NCBI GenBank assembly: GCA_026710655.1
Contig: JAPOQN010000060.1
Span: 1-53,540, forward strand
Direction: 5' to 3'
DNA: 53,540 nucleotides
Source of the DNA: Chloroflexota bacterium
GTDB taxonomy: Bacteria > Chloroflexota > Dehalococcoidia > Tepidiformales > Tepidiformaceae
Shown here: piece by piece, positions 25,071 to 32,718 of the stretch
Position numbering within the stretch: position 1 is the first letter of the stretch
How the letters are laid out: every line of letters begins with the position of its first letter
Translations under genes and position numbers: made by a program
The notes under the pieces: generated by a model
Databases searched by the model: none
Told to the model about the DNA's origin: nothing
Seen by the model: only the letters and a program-made list of their open reading frames with translations

Positions 25071-25445
25071 CTACCAGTTGCGGTCGCGGCCGCCGCCACC
25101 ACCACCGCCACCACCGCCGTGCTGCGGTCCGCGCGAGCGGAAGCAGTCGCTGCAGTAGACCGGGCGGTCGCCACGGGGCTGGAAGGGAACACGCGCTTCG
25201 CGGCCACACTCGGCACACACGGCGCTGAACATCTCACGGTTGCTGTCGTAGCTGCGGTAGCCTCCGCCACCGCCGCCTCCGCCACCCTCGCCGCGCGAGG
25301 CCTTGCGGGCCTGGCGGCACTCGGGGCAGCGCCGCGGCTCATTGGTGAATCCGCGGGACTGGTAGAACTCCTGCTCGCCCACCGTAAAGGTGAACTGAGC
25401 GCTGCAGTCGGAGCAGGTCAGGGTTCGATCGACGAACGACGTCAT
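25071..25445 (-). CDS. zinc-ribbon protein with Gly-rich linkers
   Basis: 124 residues, GGAGG 9 bases before the ATG. Two zinc ribbons: residues ~10-43 (LTCSDCSAQF and RRCPECRQAR) and ~77-102 (AVCAECGREA and VYCSDCFRSR), each joined or followed by a run of 9-10 Gly. The first ribbon resembles the probable zinc-ribbon family zf-trcl; such proteins are thought to bind RNA or act in general stress, but roles are unproven. The Gly/Arg-rich tail (GGGRDRNW) is like RNA-binding tails. A TATGCT box at 25542-25547 on this strand could be the -10. The 252-base gap 25446-25697 otherwise shows nothing clear. Confidence 0.75.
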   Translation of the reverse strand: MTSFVDRTLTCSDCSAQFTFTVGEQEFYQSRGFTNEPRRCPECRQARKASRGEGGGGGGGGGYRSYDSNREMFSAVCAECGREARVPFQPRGDRPVYCSDCFRSRGPQHGGGGGGGGGGRDRNW

Positions 25446-25697
25446 ACATTTGCCTCCGGGGCATTAGCTGGGTACCGGCGGCAATCGAGCGTGAGTTTGG
25501 AATCTCTCATGGGAACGATCTGAACCGAGAACCTCCGCCGGAGCATAGCACGGGCTCTCCATGCAGTCCCTCAACCGACCACCAGCCTCCCCCTTGTGCT
25601 TGCGCCAGCGGGGCCAAACTGCCAGTGTTAGCCGGCTCGCCCGCCGGCTGCTTCGAGCATGCGAACGGGCGAAAGCCTGTGCGATCGGAGGGCAACT

Positions 25698-26279
25698 ATG
25701 CCCGGTGTTGACGACCACGAAACCGTCTCTATCTACCCGCTGGATAACAAGCAGCTTGAGGATCTCCTGAACGGAGTCGGCGAGTGCACCTTCAACTGGG
25801 GCACCAAGGATGGCTGGCCCGTTGGCGTCATCATGTCGTTCCTCTGGAAGGACGGGCGCTTCTGGATTACCGCCGGCGCCCACCGGCACCGCATCTCCGC
25901 CGTTCGCCGTGACCCGCGCGTCTCCGTCGTTGTGAGCGGCGCCGCCGGCCCTCCCGGCTACGCCGGGCCTTTCGGCGCCGCCACCGCCAAGGGGCGCTGC
26001 ATCATCCACGAGGACCGCGAGACCAAGGACTGGTTCTACCCGGCGTTCGCCGCCAAGCTGAACCCCACCAACCCCGAAGCCGCCGCCGCGTTCGTCGCGA
26101 CGCTCGACTCGCCCCTGCGAGTCGTCCTCGAAGTCGTGCCCGAGCAGTGGATCCTGTTCGACGCCGCCAAGTTCGGCGCGGATGCCGCCGGCACGCTCTC
26201 CGACGACCAGAAGGGTCCGATGCTCAGCGCCGACGCCGAGCGGATGCCTCGGGAACTCGAGCGCCGCGGAGTCTCCTAG
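25698..26279 (+). CDS. pyridoxamine 5'-phosphate oxidase-fold (FMN/F420-binding) protein
   Basis: 193 residues, with GGAGGGCAACT before the ATG. The split-barrel pattern is visible: GWPVGVIMSFLWKDGRFWIT, HRHRISAVRRDPRVSVVVSG and AAATAKGRCIIHED-like strands. Such proteins bind FMN, F420 or haem and reduce or sense small molecules. It sits 7 bases before an F420-type luciferase-like gene, which favours a flavin or deazaflavin partner role. The substrate is unknown. Confidence 0.75.
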   Translation: MPGVDDHETVSIYPLDNKQLEDLLNGVGECTFNWGTKDGWPVGVIMSFLWKDGRFWITAGAHRHRISAVRRDPRVSVVVSGAAGPPGYAGPFGAATAKGRCIIHEDRETKDWFYPAFAAKLNPTNPEAAAAFVATLDSPLRVVLEVVPEQWILFDAAKFGADAAGTLSDDQKGPMLSADAERMPRELERRGVS

Positions 26280-26286
26280 GCGCTTC

Positions 26287-27162
26287 ATGCGCGCCGGAAT
26301 CCACGTCGCCAATTTCACCTGGCAAGGTGGCCCCCCGGAGATGGGGCCGCGCCTTGCCGAACTTGGAGCCGTCTCCGAGCAGGTCGGCCTCTCCCGCCTG
26401 TCCTTCATGGACCACCTCTTCCAGATCGGGTGGATCGGCCCGCCCGACATGGACATGCTCGAGGGCTACACCGCGCTTGGCTTCGTCGCCGGCCACACCT
26501 CGACGATCCGCCTCGGCCTGCTTGTCACGGGCGTCACCTACCGCCATCCCGGCATGCTCGCCAAGCAGATCAGCACACTCGATGTGCTCTCCGGCGGGCG
26601 CGCCTGGCTCGGCATCGGGGCGGCCTGGAACGAGCAGGAGCACGTCGGCCTCGGCGTTCCCTTCCCGCCCCTCAGCGAGCGCTTCGAGCGGCTCGAGGAG
26701 GCCATCCGCATCTGCCTCCAGATGTGGAGCGACGACAACGGCCCCTTCGACGGGAAGCACTACCAGCTTGCGGAGACGCTGAACACCCCCCAGTCCATCA
26801 GCCGGCCCCATCCCGAGCTCCTCATCGGTGGCCGCGGCGAACGCAAGACCCTCCGCCTCGTCGCTCGCTACGCCGACGCCTGCAACCTCACCAGCAGCGA
26901 CGTCGAGGAGGTCCGCCACAAGCTCAGCGTTCTCCGCGGCCACTGCGAGACCGAGGGCACCGACTACGACGCCATCGAGAAGACCGTTGCCTGGACCGGC
27001 CCCGCGTTCGACACCGAGAACGAGCGCGCTCGCTTCCTCGACCGCATGGCCGAGTTTGCCGCCGAGGGGGTAACGACCGTCACGATTACTCCCTACAGCG
27101 ATGCCCCAGTTGCCGAGGTGCAGGGCTGGGAGCCTCTCATCCAGCGGCTCGCCGACCTGTAG
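26287..27162 (+). CDS. luciferase-like (F420-dependent type) oxidoreductase
   Basis: 291 residues. The TIM-barrel luciferase-like family pattern is clear: FMDHLFQIGWIGPPDMDMLE, TSTIRLGLLVTGVTYRHPGM, LAKQISTLDVLSGGRAWLGI, GAAWNEQEHVGLG and PELLIGGRGERKTLRLVARY. These proteins act as F420- or FMN-dependent oxidoreductases; the GGRGE..TL..VARYAD block is typical of F420-dependent members. The upstream split-barrel protein is probably co-transcribed. A GC-rich stem-loop directly follows the stop. Confidence 0.87.
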   Translation: MRAGIHVANFTWQGGPPEMGPRLAELGAVSEQVGLSRLSFMDHLFQIGWIGPPDMDMLEGYTALGFVAGHTSTIRLGLLVTGVTYRHPGMLAKQISTLDVLSGGRAWLGIGAAWNEQEHVGLGVPFPPLSERFERLEEAIRICLQMWSDDNGPFDGKHYQLAETLNTPQSISRPHPELLIGGRGERKTLRLVARYADACNLTSSDVEEVRHKLSVLRGHCETEGTDYDAIEKTVAWTGPAFDTENERARFLDRMAEFAAEGVTTVTITPYSDAPVAEVQGWEPLIQRLADL

Positions 27163-27172
27163 CAGCCCGCTC

Positions 27173-27199
27173 CCGCCCGCCGCATGCGGCTGCGGGCGG
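27173..27199 (+). terminator. possible terminator stem-loop
   Basis: CCGCCCGC and GCGGGCGG pair perfectly over 8 bases around an 11-base loop, starting 11 bases after the luciferase-like gene stop. There is no T-run. TACCAT at 27207-27212 just beyond may be the -10 for dapL. Confidence 0.4.
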
Positions 27200-27283
27200 C
27201 GCGCGGTACCATCGCACCGTTGCGCGCCGGAGCAAGCGGCGCGCTTGATTTTGACCCCCGGGAGCACCCCACCAGGAGAAGTC

Positions 27284-28447
27284 ATGAGACTGGCCAAGCG
27301 GGTCGAAGAGCTGCCCCCCTACCTCTTCGCCCAGATCTCCAAGGTTATCGCCGCCAAGAAGGCCCAGGGCATCGATGTCATCACCTTCGGCATCGGCGAC
27401 CCCGACCTCCCCACGCCCCCCAACATCCTCGACGCGCTCCATCGCGCAGCCGATAACCCCGCCAACCACCGCTACCCCGAGTCCGAGGGCCTGCCCGAGC
27501 TGCGCCAGGCTATCTCCAACTGGTACGAGCGCCGTTTCGAGTGCTCCTTCGACCCCGAGCGTGAGGCCCTCGCCCTCATCGGTTCGAAGGAGGGGATCGC
27601 CCACATGGCGCTCACCCTCATCGACCCCGGCGATGTCGCCCTCTCGACCGACCCCGGCTACCCCGTTTACGAGATCGGCACGATGTTCGCCGGTGGCGTC
27701 ACTATCAAGCTGCCTCTCCGCCAGGAGGCCGGCTGGCTACCCGACCTCGACGCCGTCCCCGAAGACCTTGCCGCCAAGGCCAAGGTCCTCTGGCTGAACT
27801 ACCCCAACAACCCCACCGCCGCCGTCGCCGACTTCGCCTTCTTCGAGAAGGTCGTGGCCTGGGCGAAGGAGTACGACGTCTCCATCTGCCACGACAACCC
27901 CTACTGCGACGTGGCCTACGACGGCTACCGCCCCATGTCCATCTTCCAGGTGCCCGGCGCCCGCGATGTCGCCATCGAGTTCAACTCCTTCTCGAAGATC
28001 TACAACATGACCGGCTGGCGCATCGGCATGGCCGTCGGCAACGGCGAGCTCGTTGACGCCCTCATGCGGGTCAAGTCGAACATCGATAGCGGCATCCCCC
28101 AGGCCATCCAGGAGATGGCCATCGAGGCCGTCAACGGCCCCCAGGACGTCATCGACGAGCACAACGCCATCTACCAGCGCCGCCGCGACCGCATCGTTGA
28201 GACGCTGCGCAAGATGGGCCTCGAAGTCGACCCGCCCAAGGCCTCCCTCTACGTCTGGGCGAAGCTCCCCAATGGCATCATCAGCGGCGACTTCGCCGCC
28301 CGCCTCATCGACGAGTGCGCCGTCGTCGTCACGCCCGGCCGTGGCTACGGCCTCAACGGCGAGGGCTACGTCCGCCTCTCCCTCACCACCCCCGACGATC
28401 AGGTCGAGGAGGGCTGTCAGCGCCTGGAGGAATGGAAGGGGTTCTAG
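27284..28447 (+). CDS. dapL: LL-diaminopimelate aminotransferase
   Basis: 387 residues, AGGAGAAGTC before the ATG. Class I/II PLP aminotransferase: TFGIGDPDLPTPPNILDALH, HRYPESEGLPELRQAISNWY, GSKEGIAHMALTLIDPGDVA, NYPNNPTAAVADFAFFEKVV, and the PLP-binding Lys238 in SFSKIYNMTGWRIG. The GSKEGI block and length (~388) fit the DapL group that converts tetrahydrodipicolinate directly to LL-diaminopimelate for lysine and peptidoglycan synthesis, the route used in many Chloroflexota. Related aspartate/alanine aminotransferases are the alternative. Confidence 0.85.
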   Translation: MRLAKRVEELPPYLFAQISKVIAAKKAQGIDVITFGIGDPDLPTPPNILDALHRAADNPANHRYPESEGLPELRQAISNWYERRFECSFDPEREALALIGSKEGIAHMALTLIDPGDVALSTDPGYPVYEIGTMFAGGVTIKLPLRQEAGWLPDLDAVPEDLAAKAKVLWLNYPNNPTAAVADFAFFEKVVAWAKEYDVSICHDNPYCDVAYDGYRPMSIFQVPGARDVAIEFNSFSKIYNMTGWRIGMAVGNGELVDALMRVKSNIDSGIPQAIQEMAIEAVNGPQDVIDEHNAIYQRRRDRIVETLRKMGLEVDPPKASLYVWAKLPNGIISGDFAARLIDECAVVVTPGRGYGLNGEGYVRLSLTTPDDQVEEGCQRLEEWKGF

Positions 28448-28473
28448 CTGGACATGCCGGGAGCGGGCGAGAA

Positions 28474-28710
28474 GTGCAGGATGTACGCGTGACCGATGAC
28501 ACACTCACGGTCGACCTCCTCGACGGGCGTACGATCTCCGTGCCCCTTGCGTGGTACCCGCGGCTTCTTCACACCACGGCCGCCCAGCGAACCAACTGGC
28601 GCGTCGCTGGCGGTGGCTTCGGCATCCATTGGCCCGACATCGACGAGGACCTGAGCACCGCGGGGCTCCTGCGTGGAGCGCCTGCTCCCCGGGAATCGAC
28701 GCCAGCGTAG
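28474..28710 (+). CDS. DUF2442 protein
   Basis: About 78 residues from GTG at 28474 (then QDVRVTDDTLTVDLLDGR); the start is uncertain, since ATG at 28432 (inside dapL) and GTG at 28489 are also in frame. The pattern ISVPLAWYPRLLH, then NWRVAGGGFGIHWPDIDEDL and AGLLRGAPAP, is diagnostic of DUF2442, a small family often paired with a DUF4160 partner in toxin-antitoxin-like loci. No DUF4160 gene is seen here, so it looks like an orphan. Function is unknown. Confidence 0.75.
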   Translation: MQDVRVTDDTLTVDLLDGRTISVPLAWYPRLLHTTAAQRTNWRVAGGGFGIHWPDIDEDLSTAGLLRGAPAPRESTPA

Positions 28711-28734
28711 CGACGCCGTTTCCCGCCAATGGTC

Positions 28735-28740
28735 TAAGCT
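28735..28740 (+). promoter_or_regulatory. -10-like box for a leaderless hflX mRNA
   Basis: TAAGCT ends 6 bases before the ATG at 28747, so transcription would begin at or beside the start codon. No Shine-Dalgarno sequence lies in the 6 bases. Confidence 0.4.
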
Positions 28741-28746
28741 GGCTGG

Positions 28747-29937
28747 ATGGCCAAACGCCTCCACTCCACCGCCCCCAAGCGTGACCGCGCCTACCTGGTC
28801 GCTGTCGACCGCCCCGGGGCCGCCCTCCCCGCCCGCGAGTCCCTCGCGGAGCTCTCCGAGCTTGCCCGCACGGCCGGCGCAAAGGTCGTCGGCCTCGCTC
28901 TGCAGCGACGCTCCAGCCCCCAGCCCGCCACCTACATCGGCAGCGGCAAGCTGCGCGAGGTCGCCGACGCCTGCATCGAGCAGCGCGCCAACACCGTCAT
29001 CTTCGATGATGAGCTCGCACCCTCGCAGCAGCGCAACCTTGAGGAGCAACTCCAGCTCAAGGTCATCGACCGCACCGCCCTCATCCTCGACATCTTCGCC
29101 ATGCGCGCGAGCACGCGGGAGGGCCGCCTCCAGGTCGAGCTGGCCCAGACCGAGTACCTCCTGCCCCGCCTGCGCGGACAGTGGAGCCACCTCGAACGCA
29201 TGGAGGGCGCCATCGGCCTGCGGGGCCCCGGCGAGACCCAGATCGAGACTGACCGCCGCCTCGTCCGCCGCCGCATGAGCAAGCTGAAGAAGGACCTGGA
29301 GCAGGTGCGCGTCCAGCGCGAGCTGTACCGCCGCAAGCGGCGCCGCTCCGGCGTGCCCGTCGTCGCCCTCATCGGCTACACGAACGCCGGTAAGACGACC
29401 CTCATGCGCGCCCTCTCCGGCGCCGACCAGCGCGCCGAAGACAAGCTCTTCGCCACGCTCGACCCTGTCACCCGGCGCATGGCCCTCCCCTCGGGACGCC
29501 CCGCCCTCCTCACCGATACCGTCGGCTTCATCCAGAAGCTCCCCACCCAGCTCGTCGCGTCCTTCCGCGCGACCCTCGAGGAGCTGGAGGAGGCGGACAT
29601 CCTCCTGCACGTCGTCGATGTCTCCCACCCCCACGCCGGCGTCCACGCCGAGACGGTCGAGGGCGTTCTCCGCGACCTGAGCGTCCTCGGCCGCCCCACC
29701 ATCGTCGCCCTCAACAAGATCGACGCCCTCACCGGCGACGACGACGCCCCGCCTGCAACTGAGGCCGAGGCCCGCGCCCTCCTCGACGGCGCCGGACCCG
29801 TCCCCGGCGACGTTCGCCACATCTCCGCGAGCAAGGGCTGGGGCATCGACGCCCTCCGTAAAGCCATCGACGACGCCCTCGACGACCGCCCCGGCCTCCC
29901 TGCCAACGGCGCCGTCGCCCTTGCGCACAGCGGCTGA
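28747..29937 (+). CDS. hflX: GTPase HflX
   Basis: 396 residues. N-terminal HflX domain (PATYIGSGKLREVADAC; VIFDDELAPSQQRNLEEQLQ), the glycine-rich linker GAIGLRGPGETQIETDRR, a coiled-coil stretch, then the GTPase domain: P-loop GYTNAGKTTLM near residue 210, LTDTVGFIQKLP, and NKID. HflX binds the large ribosomal subunit and splits stalled ribosomes, especially under heat or antibiotic stress. The start is set by family alignment (MAKRLHSTAPKRDRAYLV). Confidence 0.93.
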   Translation: MAKRLHSTAPKRDRAYLVAVDRPGAALPARESLAELSELARTAGAKVVGLALQRRSSPQPATYIGSGKLREVADACIEQRANTVIFDDELAPSQQRNLEEQLQLKVIDRTALILDIFAMRASTREGRLQVELAQTEYLLPRLRGQWSHLERMEGAIGLRGPGETQIETDRRLVRRRMSKLKKDLEQVRVQRELYRRKRRRSGVPVVALIGYTNAGKTTLMRALSGADQRAEDKLFATLDPVTRRMALPSGRPALLTDTVGFIQKLPTQLVASFRATLEELEEADILLHVVDVSHPHAGVHAETVEGVLRDLSVLGRPTIVALNKIDALTGDDDAPPATEAEARALLDGAGPVPGDVRHISASKGWGIDALRKAIDDALDDRPGLPANGAVALAHSG

Positions 29938-30163
29938 GATTCCTGGAGGTGGTGTGTACTCGCGCAGACCGTGCGATGCAGTGGCTTGGTGAAGCCACCC
30001 TGCTCACCGCGAAAGTGGTTGCTACCGCGGTTCTGCTTCCCTTCTCCCTCTGGCTCCCCGGGCCGGAACTGTGGGTCGCCCGCATCTGGGGGCGCGACCT
30101 CGAAGATCGCTAGAGTTGCCGGCCCGACCTGCCCCACCGCCGCCCCCGGCCCTTGCGCACAGC
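29918..30163. repeat. 14-base direct repeats around the hflX downstream gap
   Basis: CCCTTGCGCACAGC occurs at 29918-29931, inside the last codons of hflX, and again at 30150-30163. They bracket 218 bases without a convincing gene, containing a hairpin GTGGCTT/AAGCCAC at 29981-29998 and another at 30006-30031. This could mark a small insertion or be chance. Confidence 0.4.
30006..30031 (+). terminator. possible hflX terminator
   Basis: ACCGCG pairs with CGCGGT around a 14-base loop and is followed by a pyrimidine-rich tract (TCTGCTTCCCTTCTCC). It is weaker than a canonical rho-independent terminator but in the right place. Confidence 0.35.
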
Positions 30164-30188
30164 CGCCAGGCAGCGGTAGAACTCGCGC

Positions 30189-31469
30189 GTGTCCGATCGC
30201 GACGACAGCGTTCCCCTTCCCCACCCCGACGGCCCCCTGAGCGGCTACCGCATCCTCGACCTCGCCGACGAGAAGGGGCAGCTCTGCGCCCGCCTCCTCG
30301 GCGAGCTCGGCGCCGACGTCATCAAGGTCGAGCCCCGAACGGGCGACCGCACACGCTCCAACGGCCCCTTCTTCCGCGACGAGGAAGGCCGCGAGTCGAG
30401 CCTCTATTGGTGGGCCATGAACGCCGGCAAGCGCTCCGTTACCTGCGAGCTGCGCAGCGAAGCAGGCCGCGACCTCTTCCACCGCCTCGTCGCTGGCGCC
30501 GACGCCGTCATCGAGACGAGTGCACCCGGCACGGCCAAGGACTCCGGCGCCGACCCCCGCACCCTCGCCAAGGTGAACCGGAGCGCCGTCGTCGTGAGCA
30601 TTACCAACTACGGCCAGACCGGCCCTGCCCGCAACCTCCCCGCCACCGATATCGTCGGTTCCGCCACGGGCGGCCACATGTACCTCAACGGCACTAAAGA
30701 GCGGGGCCCTGTTCGGACAGCCGCTCCTCAGGCCTACGCCCAGGTGAACCTCCAGGCCGCCGTCGGGACGGCCATCGCGCTCTATGCGCGCGGGGCTAAC
30801 GGCGGCCTCGGCCAGCACGTCGACGTCTCCATGCAGGAGTCCATGGCCAACGCCATGGACAACGCCCAGCAGACCTGGGACATCCTCCAGATCAACAACC
30901 GCGGTCCCGGCTCGGGGCGCATGGTCAGCGGCCGCGAGGGCCCCCGCTACATCTACGAGGCCGCCGATGGCTGGGTGGCGGCGCTGGGAATGGGGGGCCT
31001 CGTGGGGCCCAGCTCGGGCGCCATGATCGACTGGCTCGACGAGACCGGCGAAGCCGGACCCCTCACCTCCCCCCACTGGCGCGAACGCCTGGCGGTCGTA
31101 CAGCCGCTTGAGGAGGACGAGCAGAAGTTGCTCGTCGGCATCATGGAACGGTTCTGTCGCACCCGCCGAAAGGACGACCTCGTGCGTGAGGCGCAGGCCC
31201 GCAATGCCGGTTGGGCGCCCGTCTACAGCCCCCGCGAGATCGTTGAGAACGACCAGCTCGCCGCCCGCGACTACTGGGTGCAGGTCCGCCACGAAGACAT
31301 CGGCGAAACGTTCGTCTACCCGGGCGCCCCCTGGAAGCTCTCGAGTACGCCCTGGAGGCAGCGCGGCCGCGCCCCACATTTGGGCGAACATAACGAAGAT
31401 GTGTACGGCGATCTCCTCGGGCTTGAGCCCGGCGAAGTCGCGAAGCTCCGGCGTACGATGGTGATCTGA
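30189..31469 (+). CDS. class III (CaiB/BaiF) CoA-transferase, catalytic-type subunit
   Basis: 426 residues from GTG. Family blocks: GYRILDLADEKGQLCARLLG, ELGADVIKVEPRTGDRTRS, MNAGKRSVTCELRSEAGR and VVVSITNYGQTGPARN. The catalytic Asp is in place (Asp154 in ATDIVGSATGGHMYLNG). The next CoA-transferase gene starts one base after its stop and lacks this Asp, so the two likely form a heteromer that moves CoA between acids. TAGAGT at 30110-30115 could be a -10 box. The pair mirrors the one at 18384-20929, but the proteins are not close copies. Confidence 0.88.
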   Translation: MSDRDDSVPLPHPDGPLSGYRILDLADEKGQLCARLLGELGADVIKVEPRTGDRTRSNGPFFRDEEGRESSLYWWAMNAGKRSVTCELRSEAGRDLFHRLVAGADAVIETSAPGTAKDSGADPRTLAKVNRSAVVVSITNYGQTGPARNLPATDIVGSATGGHMYLNGTKERGPVRTAAPQAYAQVNLQAAVGTAIALYARGANGGLGQHVDVSMQESMANAMDNAQQTWDILQINNRGPGSGRMVSGREGPRYIYEAADGWVAALGMGGLVGPSSGAMIDWLDETGEAGPLTSPHWRERLAVVQPLEEDEQKLLVGIMERFCRTRRKDDLVREAQARNAGWAPVYSPREIVENDQLAARDYWVQVRHEDIGETFVYPGAPWKLSSTPWRQRGRAPHLGEHNEDVYGDLLGLEPGEVAKLRRTMVI

Positions 31470-31470
31470 C

Positions 31471-32703
31471 ATGACCAGCAACGGGCGGAACGGCAAGCCC
31501 AAACCCTTCGAGGGGCTGCGCGTCACCGACCTCTCCTGGGTGGGTGTTGGACCGACCGTGGCGAAATACCTCGGCGACCACGGCGCCGAGGTCATCCGCG
31601 TCGAGTCCGCCACGCGCATGGAGGGCCTGCGCCGGGCCGGTCCCTTCACCAACAACGAGCCCCACTACGACAACTCCGGGTACTACGCGAACTTCAACAG
31701 CTCCAAGCTCGGCATCACCATCAACCTCAAGACGGACAAGGGGAAGGCGCTCCTGAAGCGCCTGGTCGCTGTCTCCGATGTCGTCACGGAGTCGTTCACC
31801 CCCGGCTCGCTGAAGAAGCTGGGGCTCGACTACGAGGAGCTGCGCAAGGTCCGCCCCGACCTCGTCATGATCTCCATGCCCCTCTTCGGCCAGACCGGTC
31901 CCTGGGCGCACTACATGGGCTACGGGCACGTCCTCCAGGCCGCCTCCGGCTTCAACCACCTGACCGGCTGGCCCGACGGCGAGCCCATTGGCACCGGCAT
32001 CGCCTACACCGACTTCCTCGTGCCCCACGTCGGCGCCCTCGCCCTCGTGGCCGCCCTCGACTACCGCCGTCGCACGGGCCAGGGCCAGTACATCGACTTC
32101 TCCCAGTTCGAGGGCGCTATCCACGCCCTCGGCCCCGCCATCCTCGAATGGACGGCGAACGGCCGCGAAGCCGAGCGCCTCGGCAACCGCGACCCCGAGG
32201 CCGCCCCCCACGGCGCCTACCGCTGCAAGGACGGCCGCTACGTCGTTATCGCCTGCTTCACCGAGCAGGACTGGGAGGGCTTCCGCGCCGCCATCGGCCG
32301 CCCCGACTGGACCGACCTCGAGCGCATGCGCCGCAAGTGGTCCCGTCTCGACGAGCAGAAGGAAATCGACCGACACATCGACTTCTGGTGCCGCGAGCGC
32401 ACCGCCGCCCAGGCCTTCAAGGCCATGCGCGACCACGGCGTCCCCTCCGGAATCGTCAAGTCGCCCGAGGAGATGCACCGCGACCCGCAGCTGCGCCACC
32501 GTGGCCACTACGCCGCGCTGGAGCACCCAACGATGGGGGTCCGGACCTACGACTCCCCCGCCTTCCGCCTCTCCAAGACCCCCGGCGGCCCCACCAAGGC
32601 CGCCCCCCTCCTCGGCGAGGACACCGAGCGCGTGCTCAAGGGGACGCTCGGCCTGAGCGACGACGAGTTCACGGAGCTGCTCGTGGAGGGTGTGCTGGAG
32701 TAG
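31471..32703 (+). CDS. class III (CaiB/BaiF) CoA-transferase, partner subunit
   Basis: 410 residues, ATG one base after the upstream stop. Blocks: GLRVTDLSWVGVGPTVAKYL, HGAEVIRVESATRMEGLRRA, FNSSKLGITINLKTDKGKAL and LVMISMPLFGQTGPWAHYMG. At the catalytic position the sequence is GYGHVLQAASGFNHLTG, with Gly in place of Asp. This fits a supporting subunit to the Asp-containing protein upstream, as described for benzylsuccinate CoA-transferase. It could also be a homodimer using another residue; substrates are unknown. Confidence 0.87.
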   Translation: MTSNGRNGKPKPFEGLRVTDLSWVGVGPTVAKYLGDHGAEVIRVESATRMEGLRRAGPFTNNEPHYDNSGYYANFNSSKLGITINLKTDKGKALLKRLVAVSDVVTESFTPGSLKKLGLDYEELRKVRPDLVMISMPLFGQTGPWAHYMGYGHVLQAASGFNHLTGWPDGEPIGTGIAYTDFLVPHVGALALVAALDYRRRTGQGQYIDFSQFEGAIHALGPAILEWTANGREAERLGNRDPEAAPHGAYRCKDGRYVVIACFTEQDWEGFRAAIGRPDWTDLERMRRKWSRLDEQKEIDRHIDFWCRERTAAQAFKAMRDHGVPSGIVKSPEEMHRDPQLRHRGHYAALEHPTMGVRTYDSPAFRLSKTPGGPTKAAPLLGEDTERVLKGTLGLSDDEFTELLVEGVLE

Positions 32704-32718
32704 GGGGGCGGTCCGGGC

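Noticed and set aside
29938..30188. A riboswitch or T-box leader before the CoA-transferase gene
   Set aside because: Hairpins are present, but I see no conserved T-box or known riboswitch core, and the stem-loops fit hflX termination as well.
29971..30240. A small protein-coding gene (89 codons) after hflX
   Set aside because: Composition is Pro/Ser/Arg-rich, there is no ribosome site, and it runs into the CoA-transferase start in another frame.
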